Shown one piece after another: positions 1-7,423 of a stretch of DNA of 22,181 nucleotides. Below the pieces are notes generated by a model. It ran no database searches. It saw only the letters and a list, made by a program, of their open reading frames with translations, and was not told where the DNA came from. Within the stretch, counting starts at the first letter, position 1. Every line of letters starts with the position of its first letter. Source of the DNA: Hydrogenovibrio sp. UBA650 (GTDB lineage: Bacteria > Pseudomonadota > Gammaproteobacteria > Thiomicrospirales > Thiomicrospiraceae); contig DBOI01000053.1 in NCBI GenBank assembly GCA_002299245.1, forward strand, positions 9,814-31,994, read 5' to 3'. The position numbers were made by a program, and so were the translations under genes.

Positions 1-260
1 GGAGCTGGTGCTGGTTTTGGCTTAGGTTTTTTCTCTTCCCAGCCTTCACACTTAGCAATTGCAGTTTCTTTACTCCACTTTGTAGAACGAACGCAGCGAT
101 TCCAACGATCACGAACAATTCGATTCATTGAATCAACTACATAGGCTTCAGTGCCGTCAGCCATGATGTCGCCTTTCTCAGCAACTGATGAGTGAGCTTG
201 AACACCTGTAGCAGAAGCTAGAGCGATTACTGCTGCAAGATTAATTAGTTTTGTTTTCAT
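1..260 (-). CDS. Secreted OmpA-type protein, N-terminal part only (cut by the left window edge)
   Basis: The reading frame opens at ATG 258-260 and stays open to base 1, giving 86 complete codons. Residues 1-22 form a signal peptide: KTK start, hydrophobic core LINLAAVIALAS, probable cleavage after VQA. The mature part carries a short domain with two cysteines (C56 and C71) in the pattern VVDSMNRIVRDRWNRC...W...AIAKC. This resembles the segment with a conserved C-x(14)-C pair found just before the linker in many gammaproteobacterial OmpA/MotB-family outer-membrane proteins. It is followed by a Pro/Lys/Ala-rich linker starting EEKKPKPKPAPAP. I infer that a C-terminal peptidoglycan-binding OmpA domain lies outside the window. 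AAGGA stands 8 bases before the ATG and supports the start. The Cys pair plus the linker is the main basis for the call; the C-terminal domain is not seen. Confidence 0.7.
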   Translation of the reverse strand, partial: MKTKLINLAAVIALASATGVQAHSSVAEKGDIMADGTEAYVVDSMNRIVRDRWNRCVRSTKWSKETAIAKCEGWEEKKPKPKPAPA

Positions 261-268
261 GAATAGCA

Positions 269-273
269 TCCTT
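269..273 (-). promoter_or_regulatory. Ribosome binding site of the OmpA-type gene
   Basis: The minus strand reads AAGGA with an 8-base gap to the ATG at 258-260. This fixes the start of the edge-truncated gene. Confidence 0.7.
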
Positions 274-294
274 ATTGAACAAAATATAAAACAC

Positions 295-315
295 GTATAT
301 TCCTCGTGAATATAC
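295..315. repeat. Perfect inverted repeat in the leader of the OmpA-type gene
   Basis: Arms GTATATTC (295-302) and GAATATAC (308-315) are exact reverse complements around the 5-base centre CTCGT. The repeat lies 35-55 bases before the OmpA-type start codon. It could be an operator or a 5' UTR hairpin. On the minus strand a weak promoter-like pair (TTCACG, 16 bases, TATATT) partly overlaps it, which would fit a repressor site. The sequence alone does not decide between these. Confidence 0.5.
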
Positions 316-406
316 CATGTTATTTTTTCAAAACCCAGTGTTTTACATTAATTAAGTAGGGGTTGTAACAGTTTATTAAGATTTTGTACGTGTTAATCGT
401 TTTTGG

Positions 407-434
407 CTAGAGAGTGAAATCACTATTACTCTAG
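407..434. repeat. Interrupted inverted repeat between sixA and the OmpA-type gene
   Basis: CTAGAG (407-412) pairs with CTCTAG (429-434), and the inner AGTGA (413-417) pairs with TCACT (420-424), with a 4-base bulge ATTA on one side. It sits 25 bases beyond the sixA stop codon. On the minus strand, the direction of sixA, no T-run follows, so it is not a classical rho-independent terminator. It could still be a 3' mRNA hairpin. The rest of the 261-458 gap holds the leader of the OmpA-type gene. Confidence 0.4.
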
Positions 435-458
435 TTTTGAGGTGGGATTGGCTAAAAA

Positions 459-965
459 TTATATGTGAATTTTGAGCTGTTTGGGGGTTATAAAACGTTG
501 TAGTTTAGCTGAACCAGATTCGATTTGAGTCCAGTCATAAGGCAGTACCAAGTGCGCTAAGGCACAGGTTGGAAATAATTGGGCACCTGATTTAGTGATT
601 GTTAGCAAGTTGAGTAACTCTTCAAGGCCGGGGTTGTGACCAATTAGCATTATTCTCTCTGCCGAAGGGGCTTCAGCCAAGACTTTAAGAAGTACTGTTG
701 TGTCTGCTAAGTAGAGTTCATTGACAGTAATAATTGAGGTTTCACATTCATTACAAATCCGCCTTAAGGTCTGCTGAGCTCTTAGAGCTGGAGAAGCTAG
801 AATCAGATCGGGGAACAGATCATTTTGGTTGATCCATTCCGCCATTTTGTTTGCATTCTTTTTGCCGCGAGCAGAAAGCGGGCGATCTATGTCATCCAAA
901 CTGCTATCTTTCCAGTCTGATTTGGCATGCCTGAGTAAAATTAATTCTCGTAAGCGATTCGACAT
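459..965 (-). CDS. sixA: SixA-type phosphohistidine phosphatase
   Basis: This 168-residue protein belongs to the histidine phosphatase (phosphoglycerate mutase-like) superfamily, SixA branch. Members remove phosphate from phosphohistidine; E. coli SixA acts on ArcB and on the nitrogen phosphotransferase system. The RHG-type signature is LILLRHAKSDW, with the nucleophile H13 next to R12. The second active-site arginine is in ASPALRAQQT (R62), and the second histidine is in IGHNPGLEELL (H110). There is no signal peptide or membrane segment, so it is cytoplasmic. The start lies 21 bases after the pyrE stop on the same strand, which suggests co-transcription with pyrE. The family call is strong; the physiological substrate is not visible from the sequence. 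Confidence 0.88.
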   Translation of the reverse strand: MSNRLRELILLRHAKSDWKDSSLDDIDRPLSARGKKNANKMAEWINQNDLFPDLILASPALRAQQTLRRICNECETSIITVNELYLADTTVLLKVLAEAPSAERIMLIGHNPGLEELLNLLTITKSGAQLFPTCALAHLVLPYDWTQIESGSAKLQRFITPKQLKIHI

Positions 966-986
966 TGCGTTCTACTCCAAGAAAAA

Positions 987-1631
987 CTATGCGATTCCAT
1001 AATCCTTGCGATAGCTCCGCATAGCTTCAAGATATTGCTGACTATCTGGGTTAGAGGACTGCTCTAGATAACTGATAATATCATTGAGATCAATGATGCT
1101 TACCACGGGAATACCATACTCTTTTTCGACTTCTTGAATCGCTGAAAGCTCTGTTTTACCCTTTTCCATTCGATCCAAGGCAATCACAACGCCAGCAGGT
1201 TCAGCGCCATTGCTGGTAATAATATCAATGGCTTCTCGAATTGCGGTTCCAGCAGTAATGACATCGTCAATAATCAGTACCTTTCCCTGTAGTGGGTGGC
1301 CAACTATATTGCCGCCTTCGCCATGATCTTTAGCCTCCTTGCGGTTAAAAGCGTAAGGTTTATCATGACTGAAGTCATTGGCCAAACTGACGGACGTAGT
1401 TGCTGCAAGTGGAATTCCTTTGTAGGCCGGCCCAAATAGCACGTCAAATTCAAGCTTGGATTCAGCTATTGCGCTAGCATAGCCTTTGGCGAGTGTTGCG
1501 AGTTGTCCGCCGGTATTAAACAGGCCTGCATTAAAGAAATATGGGCTTTTACGCCCCGATTTGAGGGTGAATTCGCCAAGTTTTAGCACGCCGGTGTGCA
1601 TGACAAATTCTATAAATTGGTTTTTGTTCAT
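987..1631 (-). CDS. pyrE: Orotate phosphoribosyltransferase
   Basis: PyrE converts orotate plus PRPP to orotidine 5'-phosphate, the fifth step of de novo UMP synthesis, in the cytoplasm. The 214-residue length matches the E. coli type enzyme. Visible marks are the N-terminal GEFTLKSGRKSPYFFN substrate region (19-34), the mobile catalytic loop with RKEAKDHGEGG (97-107), and the PRPP-binding motif VLIIDDVITAGTA (118-130) with its acidic pair. It lies between nfo and sixA on the minus strand, 79 bases after nfo and 21 bases before sixA. A promoter-like sequence in the gap after nfo suggests that pyrE can be transcribed separately. The ribosome binding site is weak (AAGAAG). Confidence 0.97.
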   Translation of the reverse strand: MNKNQFIEFVMHTGVLKLGEFTLKSGRKSPYFFNAGLFNTGGQLATLAKGYASAIAESKLEFDVLFGPAYKGIPLAATTSVSLANDFSHDKPYAFNRKEAKDHGEGGNIVGHPLQGKVLIIDDVITAGTAIREAIDIITSNGAEPAGVVIALDRMEKGKTELSAIQEVEKEYGIPVVSIIDLNDIISYLEQSSNPDSQQYLEAMRSYRKDYGIA

Positions 1632-1664
1632 TAACTTCTTGTTTTTAGAAAGGATAGAAAAGTT

Positions 1665-1694
1665 ATCTTACCCCATTCAATTTCTAACCTTCAA
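1665..1694 (-). promoter_or_regulatory. Possible sigma-70 promoter for pyrE-sixA
   Basis: On the minus strand, TTGAAG (1689-1694) and TAAGAT (1665-1670) are separated by 18 bases, each matching four of six consensus positions. Transcription would begin about 30 bases before the pyrE start, so the leader would be too short for a classical pyrE attenuator. This is a visual match only. Confidence 0.35.
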
Positions 1695-1710
1695 GCTTAA
1701 AGTGTTTACT

Positions 1711-2550
1711 TTAATTTTCAGCCCACTCTTTTAGTTGTTGAATTTCAGCAGGCCAAAGCTCGGTATCGACAGTTTCTAGAGTTAGAGGAATGCCATCAAA
1801 TCGAGGGTCTTGCATGATTTTTTTGAAAGGATCCCAGCCAATTTCACCAGCGCCTAAACTGTGATGACGGTCTTTTCTGGATCCAAGAGGCACTTTCGAG
1901 TCATTGAGGTGCATGCCTTTTAAATATTTAAAACCGATAACCTTTTCAAAATCATCAAAAACAGTCTCAAACTCATTCTTGAGATCATAACCTCCAGCAT
2001 AAGCGTGGCAGGTATCTATGCATACTCCAATTCGTGATTTGTCTTCGATACGATCTATAATGTAAGCGAGTTGTTCGTGTTTAAACCCTAAATTTGAACC
2101 CTGACCTGCGGTATTTTCTAGTACTGCGGTGACACCTTTTGTTTGCTCAAGAGCATAATTTAATGATTCGGAGATTAGATTCATACAGTGTTCTTCACTG
2201 ATTTCTCGCAAGTGACTCCCTGGATGAAAATTTAGTCGATCTATCCCCAGTTGTTGACATCTTTGCAGCTCATCAATAAATGCATCCAGTGATTTTTTAC
2301 GCTTATCAGAATCAGGGTGTCCTAGATTAATTAAATAGCTATCGTGAGGTAGAATTTGATTCGGACCATAGCCATATTTTTGGCAGTTTTCTTTGAAGTC
2401 TTGAATACTGTTTTCTGTAAGAGCTTTTGCTGTCCATTGACGCTGGTTTTTGGTGAATAGTGCAAATGCAGTGGCTCCAATTTCATTGGCTCGAATCGGT
2501 GCATTCTCAACACCTCCTGCTGCAGATACGTGGGCCCCTACATATTTCAT
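1711..2550 (-). CDS. nfo: Endonuclease IV (AP endonuclease)
   Basis: Nfo cuts the DNA backbone 5' of abasic sites and removes blocking 3' groups in base excision repair, using a trinuclear zinc centre in a TIM barrel. The 279-residue length equals the usual family length. All nine expected metal ligands are visible at positions nearly identical to E. coli: H69 (LPHDSYLINLGHP), H109 (NFHPG), E145 (LENTAGQG), D179 and H182 (IDTCHAYAGGYD), H214 (MHLNDS), D227 and H229 (KDRHHSLGAGEIG) and E259 (LETVD). It is the first gene of the minus-strand run nfo-pyrE-sixA and is divergent from the coiled-coil gene at 2672. Nothing in the sequence shows SoxRS-type control. Confidence 0.97.
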   Translation of the reverse strand: MKYVGAHVSAAGGVENAPIRANEIGATAFALFTKNQRQWTAKALTENSIQDFKENCQKYGYGPNQILPHDSYLINLGHPDSDKRKKSLDAFIDELQRCQQLGIDRLNFHPGSHLREISEEHCMNLISESLNYALEQTKGVTAVLENTAGQGSNLGFKHEQLAYIIDRIEDKSRIGVCIDTCHAYAGGYDLKNEFETVFDDFEKVIGFKYLKGMHLNDSKVPLGSRKDRHHSLGAGEIGWDPFKKIMQDPRFDGIPLTLETVDTELWPAEIQQLKEWAEN

Positions 2551-2585
2551 CTTGGTCTTCTCTTGTTGTGTTTTTTGTATTTAGT

Positions 2586-2614
2586 TTGTAATTGGCATGT
2601 TTTCTGCATATTAA
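2586..2614 (+). promoter_or_regulatory. Possible sigma-70 promoter for the coiled-coil membrane protein gene
   Basis: TTGTAA (2586-2591) and TATTAA (2609-2614) lie 17 bases apart in the A+T-rich divergent gap between nfo and the gene at 2672. A copy of TTGGCA occurs at 2593 and again at 2617. The match is visual and each box fits only four of six positions. Confidence 0.4.
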
Positions 2615-2671
2615 ACTTGGCAAACAATTATATAAAAATACAGACAGAAAATTGACAACAAGGGATAGATA

Positions 2672-3160
2672 ATGGCAATTGATTTACGTCAAATTGAACC
2701 ACTAGGCTCAAAGAGTGTTTTGTTAGAACAAGCTATGCGTCGCAATCGAGAACAGAATAATAACTTTGACGACATGGATATGTCGGATATGGTTGAACCG
2801 GACTTTGAGTGGTTAAAGGAAGATAAAACAGCAATTCAAACTCTGGTTAGACAGATGGATGATTCGATTGGAACCTTGGCTAAGAATGTTCGGATGATTG
2901 AAGAACAAGGTGCTCAATCAAAGCTGAAGCTGGAAAAAGAGCAGCAACTATTGTTCAAACAGATCAAAACCTTGAATGGCCTGTTAAAACGTCAGGTAGA
3001 TACCTTCTCTTCGATTGAAAAACGTATGTCAGAAATTGATGTTAAGCAAAACAACCTGATACCACAAATTGGAATTGGACTGATTTCAGGTTTGATGTCA
3101 GCCATTGCGATTCTGGTTTCGGCGCCATGGCTTAGCGTATTAATGGAAAATATCCGCTAA
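2672..3160 (+). CDS. Unrecognised coiled-coil protein with C-terminal membrane anchor
   Basis: I do not recognise the family of this 162-residue protein. Residues 33-50 are strongly acidic and Met-rich (FDDMDMSDMVEPDFE). Residues about 50-128 are charged, Gln/Lys/Glu-rich and heptad-like, predicting a long helix or coiled coil. Residues about 130-152 (IGIGLISGLMSAIAILVSAPW) are a single hydrophobic helix, followed by only about ten residues. There is no signal peptide, so the expected topology is a cytoplasmic coiled coil tethered to the inner membrane by its tail. AGGGA lies 8 bases upstream of the ATG and a promoter-like sequence precedes it. The codon usage looks like that of its neighbours. 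It stands alone, divergent from nfo and convergent with ppx, so context gives no function. Confidence 0.8.
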   Translation: MAIDLRQIEPLGSKSVLLEQAMRRNREQNNNFDDMDMSDMVEPDFEWLKEDKTAIQTLVRQMDDSIGTLAKNVRMIEEQGAQSKLKLEKEQQLLFKQIKTLNGLLKRQVDTFSSIEKRMSEIDVKQNNLIPQIGIGLISGLMSAIAILVSAPWLSVLMENIR

Positions 3161-3205
3161 TCGATTTATAGCGATATGTCGCAAGGCTAATTTTAAGCTA
3201 ATCGA

Positions 3206-4711
3206 CTAACCAATAATCAGTTTAAAACCTACTTTTTCAAGTCTATTGGCCTCAGTTTCCAAGTCGAGGCGAGTAAGCGGGTGCTCATCTAGCCAGTGAT
3301 CATCAAAATCAAGATGAATGCTATTCTTGTCTTCAATTCTCAAGGTTGGGTCAACTATTTCTAAGTCGCGCCCGCGGTGAATTCTAACAGCCAGTCTTAA
3401 GAGTACAGTCAGGTAAGGCATGACGTCTTTTACAGAATCATCCAGATCTTCTATGGATTCTTCAATATATCTACCGCGCTGATTTAACACCAAAGCAGCA
3501 AGAACCTGCTTTTCCTGTTGGTTAAAGCCGGCCATGTCGGCATTATTGATAATATATGAACTGTGGTACCTAGAGCGTTTGAAACTGACGGCAAGGCCAA
3601 CTTCGTGTAAACGGCAAGCCCAATTTAACAGGCGAGAGTAGTCAAAGCTGTCGGAGTACAAACTCCAAGTGTTGTGGCTTTGTTTGAAGAGAGAGTTGGC
3701 TGTTTTCGCAACTTCATCCGCTTGTTCCGTGTCGACTTTCATCCATTTTTGCATGGCTTTGACGCTGGTTTCTCGAATATCTTCTGCATTTAATCGTCCC
3801 AGAGTGTCAAGAATTAAACCTTCTCGAAGGGCGTATTGAGAAACTTGCATTTTTTCAATGTTGAGCTCAATAAATGTTGCCATCAGCACTGCTAGACCGC
3901 CAATTAAAACCGGTCTGCGTTCATCTTTGAGGCCTGCTAATTTAAGTTCATTGGTTGATCCAGCTTTGATCAGAGTTTTGCTCAACTTGATCATGCCTTG
4001 TAAAGTTATTGAGGAGTCTGCCCACTCATTGAGTTCTAAAATCTGGCCAATAGACTTGATGGTGCCAGAAGCACCAATTGATAGATCCCAACCTTTTTTA
4101 AGCAGTGTTCTGCGGTGTGGCCTTAAGATTTGTCTACAGCGTGAAGTCGCTTCTATAAAGTTGGCTTCGGTTATTTTTCCTTTTGGAAAAAACTCTTGGG
4201 AGATGCTAACACAACCCATTTCTGTGCTAGTTAAATGGCGGTTCTCCATGCGTTTGCCAATGATATATTCAGTGCTTCCACCTCCAATATCCATCACAAG
4301 ACGTTTCTCATCATTTTGTGGCAAGCCGTGAGCCACACCCAGGTAAATAAGTCGAGCTTCTTCCTGCCCAGAAATAATTTGAATACCGTGGCCGAGTGCT
4401 TGTTTGGCTTGAGCTAAAAACTCACGGCTGTTCTTGGCATTGCGCAGCGTGTTGGTGCCGACTGCTCTGACGTTATTTGCAGGAATATCTTTTATGCGTT
4501 GACCAAAGCGCTCTAGACATGAGATGCCATCTTCAAAAGCGTTTTTGCTGAGCTTGCCTTTTTTGTCTAGTCCGGCTCTGAGGCGAACCATCTCTTTGTG
4601 TTTATCAATAATTTGCATCTGACCGTGGGTTTCACGGGCGATAATCATATGGAAGCTGTTTGAGCCAAGATCAATTGCTGCAAACAGGTCTTTTTGGGAG
4701 TTGTTACTCAT
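3206..4711 (-). CDS. ppx: Exopolyphosphatase (Ppx/GppA family)
   Basis: Ppx removes terminal phosphates from long-chain inorganic polyphosphate. GppA paralogues hydrolyse pppGpp with the same fold. The ASKHA-type N-terminal part shows FAAIDLGSNSFHMII near residue 10, the catalytic-Glu region ISGQEEARLIYLG (about 113-125) and the second phosphate-binding loop VMDIGGGSTEYIIG (about 139-152). An HD-like helical C-terminal region follows. Using ATG 4709-4711 the protein has 501 residues, in the family range. An in-frame TTG at 4738 would add nine residues and has GGAG three bases upstream; I chose the ATG because family members start just before the AAIDLGSNS motif, but its own ribosome site is weak. 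The gene follows ppk on the same strand with a 112-base gap, which favours Ppx over GppA. Confidence 0.92.
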   Translation of the reverse strand: MSNNSQKDLFAAIDLGSNSFHMIIARETHGQMQIIDKHKEMVRLRAGLDKKGKLSKNAFEDGISCLERFGQRIKDIPANNVRAVGTNTLRNAKNSREFLAQAKQALGHGIQIISGQEEARLIYLGVAHGLPQNDEKRLVMDIGGGSTEYIIGKRMENRHLTSTEMGCVSISQEFFPKGKITEANFIEATSRCRQILRPHRRTLLKKGWDLSIGASGTIKSIGQILELNEWADSSITLQGMIKLSKTLIKAGSTNELKLAGLKDERRPVLIGGLAVLMATFIELNIEKMQVSQYALREGLILDTLGRLNAEDIRETSVKAMQKWMKVDTEQADEVAKTANSLFKQSHNTWSLYSDSFDYSRLLNWACRLHEVGLAVSFKRSRYHSSYIINNADMAGFNQQEKQVLAALVLNQRGRYIEESIEDLDDSVKDVMPYLTVLLRLAVRIHRGRDLEIVDPTLRIEDKNSIHLDFDDHWLDEHPLTRLDLETEANRLEKVGFKLIIG

Positions 4712-4823
4712 AAAATTTAGTTCAACGTTACTGAGCAAGTTCTCCGCTTGCTGCTATTTTTCTTTTCATCTTTGACCGGCGCTTAGTGTAACGTTTTTAT
4801 ATGGATTTAGATAGTTCGATGGC

Positions 4824-6941
4824 TTATTTGCTGTATTTCTCAATCAGAGACGTTTGAGCATTGAAAGCTACTTTGCCATCATCAGACAGAGGTATATAAC
4901 TGCCATCCGCTTGAAGTCGCCATGATCCGGTGTTGTCTTCCAGGTAAATCGCAAGGCCTTCAGTATAGACCTGTTGAAAGCAGTCTTGATCTAATACTGG
5001 AAAACAGGTCTCTACTCGAGCCAGCAGGTTGCGGCGCATCCAGTCAGCACTGGAGCAAAACAGCTCAGGTTCTCCGCCACTGTTTTCAAAGTAGTAAATT
5101 CTGTGATGTTCCAAGAATCGACCGATAATAGATGTAACCGTGATATTTTCTGACAGGCTGGTTACACCAGGTCTCAGGCTGCATATTCCACGAACGATAA
5201 GGTCAATTTTAACCCCCGCAGCAGAAGCTTTATAAAGTGCATCAATAATGCCTTTTTCTTCCAGTCCGTTCATTTTTGCAATGATTCTTGCTGGCTTACC
5301 TTGTTTCGCGAGTTCTGCTTCTCGTTCTATTCGTTCGACCATGCCGCTCTTAAGTGTGAAAGGGGATTGAAGAACCACTTCCAGATTTTTGGTGTCGCCA
5401 AGACTGGTCAGCTGTTGGAATATCTTGGAGGCATCGCGACCAATAGCCGGGTTGGCTGTCATCATGCCAAAGTCGGAATAGAATCGGGTCGTAATATGGT
5501 GATAGTTACCAGTTCCCATGTGAGTGTAGTGGCGGATTTTATCGCCTTCTCTACGTACCACCAGAATCATTTTGGCGTGGGTTTTATAGCCCACAACTCC
5601 ATAAACAACATGGGCACCAGCATCTTGTAAACGCGTCGCTTGAATAATATTGTTATCTTCATCAAAACGCGCTCGTAGCTCTACAACTGCGGTGACTTCT
5701 TTACCATTTTGCGCGGCTTTCTCTAATGCTCGAATGATTTTAGAGTCTTCTCCAGTGCGATAAAGTGTCATCCTGATTGCAAGTACATTTGGATCATTGG
5801 CGGCTTCTTGCAAGAATTGAATAACCGGGTTAAATGAATCATAAGGATGGTGAAGCAAAATGTCTTTTTGCTTGATTTTATCGAACAGGCTCTCAGTCTC
5901 TTTGTGTCGAGTGAATAGCTTAAAGGCGTTTTTAGAAGGCCTTTTATTAGCGGTGATAGATCTTTGAGAGTAAGGCGAGAACAGCAGGTCGGGGCGTTTT
6001 GCCATCCCGGGAACCGCATCCAGACGGTGTAAATTAACAGGTCCATTTACTTTATAGAGAGACTCGCTGTTAAGGTTAAATCGATCAAGTAGATAGTCGA
6101 TCAAATGCATCGGACAATTGTCGGCAACCTCGAGGCGGATAGCGCCGCCATATTGCCTGCCACTGAGTTCACCGCGCAAGGCGCTCATTAGGTCATCAAC
6201 CTCTTCTTCGTCAATAAACAGGTTGGTATTTCGGGTTACACGGAACTGGTAGCAGCCAGTTACGGTCATTCCTGGAAATAGCAGGGATACATTGGCGTGT
6301 AATATCGACGATAGAAATACAAAATCGTTTGCGCCATCGGTAGCCTCAGGCGGCAACTTGATAATACGCGGAAGAGATCGAGGAACCGGAACAATTGCCA
6401 AGCCATTAGATCGCCCAAATGCATCCTGGCCCTCAAGAGAGACAATGAAATTCAAACTTTTATTGAGTACTTTTGGGAAGGGGTGTGATGGGTCTAATCC
6501 TACAGCACTTAGTACAGGTTGAAGCGACTCGGAAAAGTAATTTCTAATCCATTCGCGCTGATGTTCAGACCAGTAATTGCGTCGAATAAAACGAATATTT
6601 TCTTTATCTAGTTCAGGAATAAGCACGTTGTTTAGTGTGTGGTACTGTTCTTCAACGATTTCATGGGCTCGATTGTGTAAGCAATGAACCACATCTTCAG
6701 GTTTTTGGCCGTCAGGTTTGGTAACGGCACTGGGGTCATCTGCCAACTCAAGCAAACTTGCCAACCTAACCTCAAAAAACTCATCCATATTACTGCTGGA
6801 AATACACAGATATTTCAATCTCTCAAGCAATGGAATATTTTCATTACTAGCCTGGGCTAAAACTCGGCGATTGAATTCCAATAAGCTGCTTTCACGATTA
6901 ATGTATGGAGAGTTGTTAAGGGTGTTTTGTTCTTGACTCAT
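4824..6941 (-). CDS. ppk: Polyphosphate kinase 1
   Basis: Ppk reversibly polymerises the terminal phosphate of ATP into long-chain polyphosphate at the inner membrane. The 705-residue length is normal for PPK1. The N-terminal signature INRESSLLEFNRRVL (14-28) is present. The C-terminal phospholipase-D-like domains carry the two histidines known from E. coli: KTHAK (H455, the autophosphorylated residue) and YTHMGTGNYH (H474), with the same 19-residue spacing. ELRARFDEDNN (421-431) and MTLYR (391-395) are also typical. It lies between yidD and ppx on the minus strand. The 87-base upstream gap holds a short inverted repeat, GTCAC-TATT-GTGAC at 7003-7016, but no recognisable pho box. Confidence 0.97.
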   Translation of the reverse strand: MSQEQNTLNNSPYINRESSLLEFNRRVLAQASNENIPLLERLKYLCISSSNMDEFFEVRLASLLELADDPSAVTKPDGQKPEDVVHCLHNRAHEIVEEQYHTLNNVLIPELDKENIRFIRRNYWSEHQREWIRNYFSESLQPVLSAVGLDPSHPFPKVLNKSLNFIVSLEGQDAFGRSNGLAIVPVPRSLPRIIKLPPEATDGANDFVFLSSILHANVSLLFPGMTVTGCYQFRVTRNTNLFIDEEEVDDLMSALRGELSGRQYGGAIRLEVADNCPMHLIDYLLDRFNLNSESLYKVNGPVNLHRLDAVPGMAKRPDLLFSPYSQRSITANKRPSKNAFKLFTRHKETESLFDKIKQKDILLHHPYDSFNPVIQFLQEAANDPNVLAIRMTLYRTGEDSKIIRALEKAAQNGKEVTAVVELRARFDEDNNIIQATRLQDAGAHVVYGVVGYKTHAKMILVVRREGDKIRHYTHMGTGNYHHITTRFYSDFGMMTANPAIGRDASKIFQQLTSLGDTKNLEVVLQSPFTLKSGMVERIEREAELAKQGKPARIIAKMNGLEEKGIIDALYKASAAGVKIDLIVRGICSLRPGVTSLSENITVTSIIGRFLEHHRIYYFENSGGEPELFCSSADWMRRNLLARVETCFPVLDQDCFQQVYTEGLAIYLEDNTGSWRLQADGSYIPLSDDGKVAFNAQTSLIEKYSK

Positions 6942-7002
6942 TGTTCTGATTCTGTCGACTAGTTGATTGCAGAGTTAATCATCCATTTTAGCGTTTTTAG
7001 AA

Positions 7003-7016
7003 GTCACTATTGTGAC
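7003..7016. repeat. Short inverted repeat upstream of ppk
   Basis: GTCAC (7003-7007) and GTGAC (7012-7016) surround TATT. The repeat sits 62-75 bases before the ppk start and just after the yidD stop. It could be an operator half-site pair or a chance 5-base hairpin. The arms do not resemble tandem pho-box repeats. Confidence 0.3.
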
Positions 7017-7028
7017 AATTGAACAGCG

Positions 7029-7328
7029 CTAAGGTTGTTTATTTTTTTCAGATGAGTCGGGAGTTTTACATTCACAATCACAGTCGCACTGGTGAGGAGG
7101 AACGGGGTCAACTCCTCCTGGGTTACCTGGGTGGCATTTTGAAATACGTTTAATCGCAAGCCAGCTGCCTTTGATAGGGCCGTGTAGCGTAATTGCTTCA
7201 ATGGTATAGCTTGAACAGGTTGGGTAGAAACGACAGCGAGGACCAATCAGCGGGCTGATAAAAATCTGGTAGAAGCGAACCAGTTTGATCAATATCCAGG
7301 AAATAGGATTGATAGATTTATTGGCCAT
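7029..7328 (-). CDS. yidD: YidD membrane-protein insertion efficiency factor, with Cys-rich tail
   Basis: YidD is a small protein that associates with the inner membrane and assists YidC-dependent insertion. The ATG at 7326-7328 gives 99 residues. The family pattern is complete: RFYQIFISPLIGPRCRFYPTCSSYTIEAI (18-46), HGPIKGSWLAIKRISKCHPGNPGGVDPVP (49-77), with the conserved C32, C38 and C65. An open frame upstream to 7445 would add 39 residues unlike the family and overlap the start of the dihydroorotase gene, so I rejected it. After the core comes the tail HQCDCDCECKTPDSSEKNK, in which four cysteines alternate with acidic residues (C81, C83, C85, C87). In many bacteria yidD lies between rnpA and yidC; here it precedes ppk. 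Confidence 0.92.
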   Translation of the reverse strand: MANKSINPISWILIKLVRFYQIFISPLIGPRCRFYPTCSSYTIEAITLHGPIKGSWLAIKRISKCHPGNPGGVDPVPPHQCDCDCECKTPDSSEKNKQP

Positions 7329-7423
7329 ATGCAGTTGGGTTAGATTCTGTCTGAAAATAACCAAAATCTTACACAGATTATCGCTAGAATACCAATAAAA
7401 GCGCGTCAAATAAGGAAGTAAAG

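Noticed and set aside
1698..1714. Hairpin AAAGT/ACTTT after nfo as a terminator
   Set aside because: The stem has five A+T-rich pairs and there is no T-run in the direction of transcription.
3161..3205. Terminator between the coiled-coil gene and ppx
   Set aside because: Only short or widely spaced inverted repeats (GCGA/TCGC, TCGATT/AATCGA) are present and no T-run follows.
3858..4331. 157-residue plus-strand open frame opposite ppx
   Set aside because: It is an antisense shadow of a strongly supported conserved gene and shows no recognisable domain.
7007..7246. 79-residue minus-strand open frame across the end of yidD
   Set aside because: It is a shifted-frame shadow of yidD with no domain or ribosome site.
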